Assembly: GCA_015904075.1 (NCBI GenBank)
Contig: JABMDH010000034.1
Coordinates: forward strand, 7,310-19,226
Direction: 5' to 3'
Source: Nitrospira sp.
GTDB taxonomy: Bacteria > Nitrospirota > Nitrospiria > Nitrospirales > Nitrospiraceae
Length of the DNA: 11,917 bases
Program-made: the position numbers and the translations under genes
Part shown: piece after piece, positions 7,061-11,917 of the stretch
How positions within the stretch are numbered: the stretch's first letter is position 1
Layout: the number at the start of each line of letters is the position of its first letter
Notes under the pieces: model-generated
Databases searched by the model: none
The model's input: the letters and a program-made list of their open reading frames with translations, nothing else
Told to the model about the DNA's origin: nothing

Positions 7061-7109
7061 CAAGAGACTGGGGGGTGATGGCCGGATCCGGCCATCCCCC
7101 GGTCTCTTG
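7061..7109. terminator. Long hairpin between convergent genes, probable bidirectional terminator
   Basis: CAAGAGAC at 7061-7068 pairs with GTCTCTTG at 7102-7109. A G run pairs with CCCCC (7096-7100), then after a small bulge comes the perfect 18-bp palindrome ATGGCCGGATCCGGCCAT (7078-7095). Together this makes a stem of about 20 pairs. It lies 17 bp after the ilvD stop and 20 bp beyond the stop of the convergent protease-like gene, where a shared terminator is expected. Neither side has a strong T tract, so it may act by structure or mRNA end protection rather than as a textbook intrinsic terminator. Confidence 0.65.
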
Positions 7110-7129
7110 TCTTCGTAGGGTGGTAAACC

Positions 7130-7867
7130 CTATCGTTCTTTTACTCTTCCCCTCATCTCAATCATCATATTTTCAAGATCCGCTTCCGCCCTCCTCTGTT
7201 CACTCACGAGCTGATCTAAATTATAGGGTCGAGTTGGTGTGGAGGGTGCAATCGTGGCAGGATTGGGTGAAGAACTAGCCGAACCGCCGGCCTTTGGCTG
7301 AGCGAATGGAGGTGGAGCGGGTGTGGGCGTTGGATGTTCAGCTGCGGCAGTTGTAGAGGGGACAACAGCGTGAGTAGTGGGGGGCATGGCAAAGACGTTT
7401 TGCTGGTCAAGCCATTGCTTTGCCACGGCTGACTTGAGGGAGAAACTGATACTTGCGATGGGCATCCCATCGGCGGCTATACGCGCGATCGCGGTATTGA
7501 CTCCCACCATCCGGCCTTCCTGATTCAGTAAGGGACCACCTGAATTTCCACGATTAATCCCCGCCTCCGCTTGAAACACCTGCTTGCCTGGAATACCTTT
7601 GAAATGGTCGAACTCCGCGCTGATTGTACCGGTGGTCAAGGTCAAGAGCCCGCCCTGCTCAGGATGACCGATAGCTACGACGTGATCTCCGATGTGTGTC
7701 GTCTCCGAATCGCTAAGTATCACAACCGGGAGTGGTGTCTTGACCTCATCCATCTTCAGCAAGGCTAGATCCAATGACTGCGAATAGGCTACGACATGTG
7801 CATTGCTGCCGCGAGACAAATCACGTCTCTGATCTCCGGTTACTCTATCAGGCTTCAGATAGACCAT
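7130..7867 (-). CDS. 5'-truncated trypsin-like serine protease domain protein, possible pseudogene
   Basis: From the ATG at 7867 this 245-residue product carries the last two-thirds of an S1C/trypsin-like domain. Asp33 is in SLDLALLKM and Ser109 in NRGNSGGPLL. The His-bearing first part (the usual GSGF...TNxHVV) is absent. His24 lies only nine residues before the Asp, too close to be the catalytic His. After the domain comes a Pro/Ala/Thr-rich linker (about 155-215) and a charged helical tail. The reading frame continues upstream to an ATG at 7957, but that part overlaps the permease gene and has no protease similarity. The permease stop lies 10 bp before the ATG, so the deletion or rearrangement probably removed the original 5' end at this junction. 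No signal peptide remains. It is either decaying or a non-catalytic protein. Confidence 0.7.
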   Translation of the reverse strand: MVYLKPDRVTGDQRRDLSRGSNAHVVAYSQSLDLALLKMDEVKTPLPVVILSDSETTHIGDHVVAIGHPEQGGLLTLTTGTISAEFDHFKGIPGKQVFQAEAGINRGNSGGPLLNQEGRMVGVNTAIARIAADGMPIASISFSLKSAVAKQWLDQQNVFAMPPTTHAVVPSTTAAAEHPTPTPAPPPFAQPKAGGSASSSPNPATIAPSTPTRPYNLDQLVSEQRRAEADLENMMIEMRGRVKER

Positions 7868-7877
7868 GAAGATGAGG

Positions 7878-8639
7878 TTAGCCGAAGTCGCGTCGTTGGA
7901 AAATGACGGACGCAAGCAGAAGCAGGAAGGCGGTGTAGGCCATGCCGTAGGCGACAATTAACGCCAGATCATTGAGCGGCACATCGAGTTGATGTGTGAC
8001 GTGTCCTTTTAGATTAAATCGTTCAAGGTTGGGCAACAGATAGTACATTCCCTCCAGTACACTTCGACCAAGACCTTCCATTTTCAGGCCGAACGTTTTC
8101 AAGTCCGCTGTCAGATGGCCGATTACATAGATAGCCAGTGTGAAAATGGCACTCAGAGTTGCGCTGGTAAAGGTTGAACAGAGCAGCGCGACCGCGGTGA
8201 CCACCATGCATTCAAGTAAAATGAGGCCGATGGCCTTAAAGAGGACCGCTTCGATGGGCACACTTTGAGCGATGAGCACCGCGAGTAGACCGGTCGTCAT
8301 GATCAGTATGTTCACAAGCAGCGTAATGGTGAGCCCGAAAAACTTTCCAAGGAGAAATTCAAACCGGGCGACCGGCTTGGATACGATGGTATAGATCGTT
8401 TTTTTATCGATTTCTTTATTGACCAATCCAATGCCGACGAAAATGGCGATGAGGACACTGAAAATGTTCACGCTTCCGAGCCCGATGTCCAGCAGCAGCC
8501 GGTGGAACTCCCCCAGTGTCAGCCGCATGAGCAGAAGGGAACTGCCGATCATTAACAATGCAAAAATAAGGAGGTTATACAGAAGTTTGTCCCTGAGATT
8601 CTCACGAAATGTGTTCAGCGCAATCGATAACACTTTCAT
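7878..8639 (-). CDS. ABC-2 type transporter permease, PilI-like
   Basis: This 253-residue integral membrane protein has about six hydrophobic segments, near residues 20-40, 55-75, 100-125, 130-155, 162-180 and 225-248. The short cytoplasmic segment NKEIDKKTIYTIVSKPVARFEFLLGK is the typical ABC-2 coupling region after the second segment. It ends with the usual VIFQRRDFG, so it is complete. Its ATG overlaps the ATPase stop codon (ATGA), indicating translational coupling and a shared complex. The position after pilA, a TPR protein and an ATPase matches Myxococcus PilI, which is needed for type IV pili. The transported substrate is not known, and the PilI assignment rests on gene order rather than sequence comparison. 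Confidence 0.87.
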   Translation of the reverse strand: MKVLSIALNTFRENLRDKLLYNLLIFALLMIGSSLLLMRLTLGEFHRLLLDIGLGSVNIFSVLIAIFVGIGLVNKEIDKKTIYTIVSKPVARFEFLLGKFFGLTITLLVNILIMTTGLLAVLIAQSVPIEAVLFKAIGLILLECMVVTAVALLCSTFTSATLSAIFTLAIYVIGHLTADLKTFGLKMEGLGRSVLEGMYYLLPNLERFNLKGHVTHQLDVPLNDLALIVAYGMAYTAFLLLLASVIFQRRDFG

Positions 8640-9604
8640 GACACGGTCGCCTCCTTCGTAGACTGAGTCACTGTTGCCTCGCGGATAAAGAGTTCTTCGA
8701 GCGAGGCTTTGTGCGGCGTGAGCGCCACGAGCTTAGCCTTGGCCGACCGAACTATATCGAGCGCCTGGTCGACACCTTGCTGGCTCGTCAATACCACCAT
8801 GACCCGTTCGCCTTGAAGGACAACTTTCCCAGCCAAAGGTCTGATCCGTTCTAAAGCTTCCGGAAGCAGTCGATCGATGACCATCTCGACTTCGTGGGTG
8901 GTGCCCTGTGCAATCAATTCCGAAACTGGCCCACAGGCAACCAACCGCCCCTTCATCACCATGGCCACGCGATCACACAGCATCTCGGCATCGTGCAGGA
9001 TGTGAGAACTGAACATCACTGTCTTGCCGGATTCTTTTAGGCGGAGGATGAGGTCACGGACTTCTTTGCGTCCAATCGGATCGAGGCCAGACATCGGCTC
9101 GTCTAACACAACTAATTCAGGATCATTGATTAATGCCTGTGCAATGCCGACCCGCTGAAGCATGCCTTTGGAGAATTTGCGCAATTGCAGGTCGCGAGCA
9201 TGAGACATCCCAACGGTGTCCAATAACTCATCGATCCGCTTCTCCAGCATGGCTCCTCGGAAACTGAACAAATGACCATAGAACCGAAGAAATTCTCTAC
9301 CGGTGAGGTAGTCATAAAAATAGGGAGATTCCGGTAGAAAACCGAGCTTGGCCTTGGCCTGGGGGGCGCCGATCGGATGGCCAAAGATTGAGGCTGTGCC
9401 GCTTGTGGGATAAATGAGCCCCATCAGCATCTTAATTGTTGTCGTTTTTCCTGCGCCGTTCGGGCCGAGAAATCCGAACACTTCGCCGCGGCGCACGTCG
9501 AGGGACAGTCCATTGACAGCCGTGACACGGCGGCCCCAAAATCCTACCTTGAAGATCTTGGAGAGTTGTTCAGTCTTGATGACGAAATCAGAATTGGGCA
9601 TCAT
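8636..9604 (-). CDS. ABC transporter ATP-binding protein, PilH-like
   Basis: This 322-residue cytoplasmic ATPase belongs to the CcmA/NatA-like branch that pairs with ABC-2 permeases. Walker A GPNGAGKTT is at 47-55, the Q-loop position is PE (91-92, LPESPYFYDYLTG), the signature is FSKGMLQR near 144-151, Walker B LVVLDEP at 164-170, the D-loop SGLD at 172-175 and the H-loop His201 in SSHI. Residues about 230-310 form the extra C-terminal domain (DUF4162-like) common in this branch. It starts 3 bp after the TPR gene stop, with GGGAG as Shine-Dalgarno inside the end of that gene; a second ATG follows immediately. It overlaps the permease by 4 bp. By gene order it corresponds to Myxococcus PilH. 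Confidence 0.93.
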   Translation of the reverse strand: MMPNSDFVIKTEQLSKIFKVGFWGRRVTAVNGLSLDVRRGEVFGFLGPNGAGKTTTIKMLMGLIYPTSGTASIFGHPIGAPQAKAKLGFLPESPYFYDYLTGREFLRFYGHLFSFRGAMLEKRIDELLDTVGMSHARDLQLRKFSKGMLQRVGIAQALINDPELVVLDEPMSGLDPIGRKEVRDLILRLKESGKTVMFSSHILHDAEMLCDRVAMVMKGRLVACGPVSELIAQGTTHEVEMVIDRLLPEALERIRPLAGKVVLQGERVMVVLTSQQGVDQALDIVRSAKAKLVALTPHKASLEELFIREATVTQSTKEATVS

Positions 9605-9607
9605 GGG

Positions 9608-10576
9608 TCACTCCCATGTTCTCGGAAAACTATAGGATGGCGCAGTCATTGGATATCTATACATGGGTGGGGTTTTTCGTTTGAAAAACGTGCGAAGCCG
9701 TTCAGGGTGTGTCGAGCTTGATACTAATCCGGTATGGACATCGATGCGATAGTCTCCGCCAAACGGTTCAAGCGGAAGATTCGGCAAAATCCGGTCTTCG
9801 ATCAGAGCCGCCAATGTCGTTGGCAGCGATTGGTGTCTTGTTCGATACAATTCCACAGCACGCTCGAGTAGGTGAATATCCCGTTCAATGATAACTTCAT
9901 TCATGCGCGTGGCCAAGACTTCTTGCATTCCCGGATCCTGTGTTTCCCGCACACGGGCTTCAAGAAAGGCCAGGGCTGTATTCGGGTTTCCTGCCTCGGC
10001 AGCCATGCGTGTGGCCAGTCCAGGGAGATAGTCAGGACGCCCCGGCAAAGACGCTGCCCGCATCGTATATTCCGCCCCTTTTACAGGGTCGGCAAGGAAA
10101 AAATAGTAATTGTATCCCAGTAAAAATGGAATGTACCAAACTGCCTGATTGGCCTCCGCTCCTTTTTCAAGTAGCCGATTGCTTAGGTCCGGACGCTGGG
10201 CAAGATCACCCAGAATATTTCCTCCGACATAGTAGGCATAGGCATAGTGAGGATCGAGTGTGGTGATCACATCTAAGGTGTGATAGATCCACTCGTACTC
10301 ATCGGCACTGTTTCGTTTGTTTCCCACTACCTGTAACAGTTTCAACCACAGTAAGTCTGCGCCAAGGTGATGATAGCCAAGCAAGGCTGGTTTTAAATAC
10401 TCGCCCTTAGGAAGCTGGGCAAGATCCTCGATTTGTTTTAGAGTTGCATCCTGCTGCGTATCGAGGCCAGCTTGTAGCCAGCCAACGGTAATCAGCAAGA
10501 GGGCTCCTCCAAGCATCAGCAGAAGCGGTTGTATGATTGGAACACGGGGATAATGCGAGTCTACCGAGACGACCAT
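9608..10576 (-). CDS. Membrane-anchored TPR-like protein in the pilus ABC operon (PilG position)
   Basis: The product has 322 residues with one N-terminal membrane segment (about 16-36, LLLMLGGALLLITVGWLQAG) and a long, probably periplasmic, helical region. Residues about 60-230 look like degenerate tetratricopeptide repeats: YEWIYHTLDVITTLDPHYAYAYYVGG, then AEYTMRAASLPGRPDYLPGLATRMAAEAGNP and similar helix pairs. The C-terminal part (about 245-290) changes character: SLPTTLAALIED...LPLEPFGGDYRIDVHTGLVSSST resembles the C-terminal segment of GspG-type pseudopilins. It is followed 3 bp later by the ATPase gene and so probably works with the transporter. Its place between pilA and the ATPase equals pilG in Myxococcus. 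The sequence does not reveal a biochemical function. Confidence 0.8.
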   Translation of the reverse strand: MVVSVDSHYPRVPIIQPLLLMLGGALLLITVGWLQAGLDTQQDATLKQIEDLAQLPKGEYLKPALLGYHHLGADLLWLKLLQVVGNKRNSADEYEWIYHTLDVITTLDPHYAYAYYVGGNILGDLAQRPDLSNRLLEKGAEANQAVWYIPFLLGYNYYFFLADPVKGAEYTMRAASLPGRPDYLPGLATRMAAEAGNPNTALAFLEARVRETQDPGMQEVLATRMNEVIIERDIHLLERAVELYRTRHQSLPTTLAALIEDRILPNLPLEPFGGDYRIDVHTGLVSSSTHPERLRTFFKRKTPPMYRYPMTAPSYSFPRTWE

Positions 10577-10610
10577 GTCAAGAAACCTACCAGCAGGATG
10601 ACTGAAGCTT

Positions 10611-10647
10611 CAAAAGGTCTGGCAGCCAACCAAATGGCTGCCAGACC
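10611..10647 (-). terminator. Intrinsic terminator downstream of pilA
   Basis: On the minus strand GGTCTGGCAGCCA and TGGCTGCCAGACC form a perfect 13-bp stem (10616-10628 with 10635-10647) around a 6-base loop, followed directly by TTTTG. It starts about 30 bp after the pilA stop codon. The next gene begins only 34 bp beyond it, so it probably acts as a partial terminator that lets some transcripts through. Confidence 0.85.
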
Positions 10648-10678
10648 CCTTCACCGTACCTACACTTATACTAGGTGC

Positions 10679-11311
10679 TTAGAAAACCCCAGGCGTACAA
10701 TCCTGAGATCCTTGATCGGCGCTTGCCCCCCAGAACGAGAGGGCATTATCGCCATCCAGATTCGATGATGCCGTCGAAAGAAAACCGGTGGCACCAACTG
10801 GAATTGCCGCATTGGGTGCAGCACCTACCACTGCACAGGCAGGGAGAGGCGCAGCAAGGGCTGTTGGTCCTACAGAGTACACAAAGTTGACATTACCAGA
10901 TGCAATAAATCCAATGTCGGTCAGATTCCCTGCGAAGAGGGCAACTCCCACACCACCACCGGGAAGTTGTGGAGCCACGCAAAATGCTGTGCCTGGTACA
11001 AGCACCGTAGCTGCGTACGGCTGTCCTGCAACTGTCGATGGCCACGGAACCGATATGGTTTTCACATTGGCTAGGACATTGGGGGGAGCTGGCACTTGAG
11101 CGACACCGAGATAGCAACTTTTTTCTGCTTGAAACGCGATCATTGAAGTCTTGATCGCGTTCAAGTTCACCTTTGCTTCAGACTGCCGCGACTTCATCTG
11201 ATACTGCAAGAAGTTCGGAATGGCGATGGCCGCCAGGATGCCGATGATCGCCACGACGATCATCAACTCAATGAGGGTAAAACCCTCTTGTTTCTGGAAT
11301 ACCTTACGCAT
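10679..11311 (-). CDS. pilA: Type IV major pilin (PilA-like prepilin)
   Basis: This 210-residue prepilin has a short basic leader MRKVFQKQEG cleaved by prepilin peptidase after Gly10. The mature protein starts FTLIELMIVVAIIGILAAIA with the conserved Glu at mature position 5, then a long helix through KSRQSEAKVNLNAIKTSM. The 200-residue mature length is larger than the short Geobacter-type pilin and is like that of Myxococcus. The globular half is rich in Ala, Val, Pro and Gly and has four cysteines (66, 111, 159 and 205), the last in the C-terminal DCTPGVF, so disulfides are likely. The frame extends upstream to 11338, but a strong Shine-Dalgarno and the normal leader length place the start at 11311. 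It lies upstream of the TPR/ABC genes and behind a sigma-54-type promoter. Major versus minor pilin is inferred from context. Confidence 0.93.
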   Translation of the reverse strand: MRKVFQKQEGFTLIELMIVVAIIGILAAIAIPNFLQYQMKSRQSEAKVNLNAIKTSMIAFQAEKSCYLGVAQVPAPPNVLANVKTISVPWPSTVAGQPYAATVLVPGTAFCVAPQLPGGGVGVALFAGNLTDIGFIASGNVNFVYSVGPTALAAPLPACAVVGAAPNAAIPVGATGFLSTASSNLDGDNALSFWGASADQGSQDCTPGVF

Positions 11312-11318
11312 CGTACTG

Positions 11319-11325
11319 CCTCCTT
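11319..11325 (-). promoter_or_regulatory. Strong ribosome-binding site deciding the pilA start
   Basis: On the minus strand AAGGAGG ends seven bases before the ATG at 11311. This supports that start over the ATG at 11338, which would add nine residues to the prepilin leader. Confidence 0.85.
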
Positions 11326-11407
11326 GTTGATGGTTCACTGACGGCCCTACTCACTTCGTCTATTTCCATAATTTGCGGCGTTCATGTTGACGCCTACCTG
11401 TCCCTTT

Positions 11408-11423
11408 AGCAGGTTTGGTGCCC
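11408..11423 (-). promoter_or_regulatory. Candidate sigma-54 promoter of pilA
   Basis: On the minus strand GGGCACCAAACCTGCT matches the -24/-12 consensus TGGCACNNNNNTTGCW at all but two fixed positions, with the GG and GC dinucleotides at the required spacing. It lies about 97 bp upstream of the pilA ATG, giving a predicted leader of roughly 85 bases. Sigma-54 with the PilR activator drives pilA in Pseudomonas and Myxococcus. No PilS/PilR gene is visible here. Confidence 0.65.
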
Positions 11424-11450
11424 GGCAGTGATATTTGCAAGCCTACTACG

Positions 11451-11463
11451 AAACTGTTTGAAA
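11451..11463 (-). promoter_or_regulatory. Possible IHF site upstream of the pilA promoter
   Basis: On the minus strand TTTCAAACAGTTT matches the IHF consensus WATCAANNNNTTR with two mismatches. It lies in an AT-rich stretch about 30-40 bp upstream of the -24 element, where IHF commonly bends sigma-54 promoters. The motif is short and degenerate, so the call is weak. Confidence 0.25.
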
Positions 11464-11695
11464 GCAATAAGTTATGAAAATTCGATGGAGAGTGGATTAG
11501 AGAATATCGGCGTCGTAGTTTTCCAGATTCTGTTCAAGGCAGCCGAGAATTGGCACTTTTCCATCGCCCGCTGCACTAAAACCGGATATGGAAAGTGATC
11601 TGTGGGGCAAAAATAGGACCAGACTCAAGGAGAATACCGCCAGAAAAGAATCTGGCAGTGCGTTTTGAGCAGGAGTGATGCGGAGATTGTAAAAC

Positions 11696-11917
11696 TTACG
11701 GATTGACTGGCTGGAGCTGTATCTTATCAGATACGCGGCGTTTGGCTTGCTGGATACGTTCTTCTTTGCTGGGATCACCCATCCCCTGTTCCTGAAATCG
11801 TTGGAGCAGCTTTTCATTGGAAGGGTCGAGTTCGAGAGAGTGCAACCATGCTTCTCGAGCATCAGACAGCTTTTGTTGCTTCATGTAGATCTCACCGAGG
11901 TGCTCGTAGATCACCGG
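11696..11917 (-). CDS. TPR-repeat protein, C-terminal end only
   Basis: Only the last 73 residues are in the window; the gene continues past the right edge. The visible part is one clear tetratricopeptide repeat (VIYEHLGEIYMKQQKLSDAREAWLHSLELDP with a following SNEKLLQRFQEQG helix) and a short charged tail ending KIQLQPVNP. The canonical TPR positions are present: Leu8, Gly9, Tyr12 and the Ala/Pro near the repeat end. Such repeats mediate protein-protein contacts. It is on the same strand as pilA but 384 bp upstream, so it is probably a separate unit. No start is visible, and function cannot be assigned from this fragment. Confidence 0.85.
   Translation of the reverse strand, partial: PVIYEHLGEIYMKQQKLSDAREAWLHSLELDPSNEKLLQRFQEQGMGDPSKEERIQQAKRRVSDKIQLQPVNP

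Larger units (their letters stand above)
11312..11695. other. 384-bp intergenic region upstream of pilA
   Basis: Besides the pilA ribosome-binding site, the sigma-54 candidate and the possible IHF site, I see no gene here. A minus-strand frame extends across 11497-11695 but is the out-of-frame shadow of the adjacent TPR gene and has no recognisable protein. A small hairpin (GCCAGA at 11639-11644 with TCTGGC at 11651-11656) lies 40 bp after the TPR stop but lacks a T tract. The stretch 11430-11630 is where activator-binding sites for the sigma-54 promoter would be expected; none could be named. Confidence 0.5.

Noticed and set aside
7868..7957. Extension of the protease-like gene to the ATG at 7957
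   Set aside because: This part overlaps the end of the intact permease gene and most of it reads as low-complexity residues without protease similarity; the ATG at 7867 just after the permease stop is more plausible.
11497..11862. Minus-strand frame of 121 codons upstream of pilA
   Set aside because: Its first half is an out-of-frame reading of the TPR gene on the same strand, and its second half has no protein-like pattern or ribosome-binding site.

Overview
The window looks like chromosomal DNA of a Nitrospira-like (Nitrospirota) bacterium. This is an inference from overall gene character and layout: a diderm-type periplasmic HtrA protease and Spy-like protein, a type IV pilin operon with an ABC transporter arranged as in Myxococcus, and a TtuA-type tRNA thiolase. 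No rRNA, tRNA, CRISPR array, insertion sequence or phage gene was seen.

Layout. Positions 1-1565 hold a minus-strand pair: a small TrkA-C (RCK_C) domain protein followed by an HtrA/DegP-type protease that runs off the left edge. A divergent spacer leads to a plus-strand pair (1754-3739): a TtuA/Ncs6-type tRNA 2-thiolation protein and a DnaJ-like co-chaperone with only half the usual zinc-finger repeats. Next come a secreted, His-rich Spy/CpxP-like protein (3983-4624) and ilvD, dihydroxy-acid dehydratase (4710-7043). A long hairpin at 7061-7109 separates these from a convergent minus-strand block. In transcription order that block is a TPR protein entering from the right edge, a type IV major pilin (pilA) behind a candidate sigma-54 promoter, an internal hairpin terminator, a membrane-anchored TPR protein, an ABC ATPase, an ABC-2 permease, and a trypsin-like protease domain that has lost its N-terminal third. 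The order pilA, TPR/anchor protein, ATPase, permease resembles the Myxococcus xanthus pilA-pilG-pilH-pilI region, so the transporter is probably connected with pilus assembly.

The outstanding observation is ilvD. It encodes 777 residues instead of about 557 because a 660-bp (220-residue) segment is tandemly duplicated exactly in frame. The segment carries the end of the N-terminal domain and the whole C-terminal domain, including the GRFSG serine motif. The copies differ at about 70 of 660 bases (counted by eye) but at only 9 of 220 residues. Both copies have therefore been under protein-level constraint, either as an old duplication in one gene or because two related strains were joined in a metagenome assembly. 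The predicted enzyme has one Fe-S half and two catalytic C-terminal domains, an architecture I do not know for this family.
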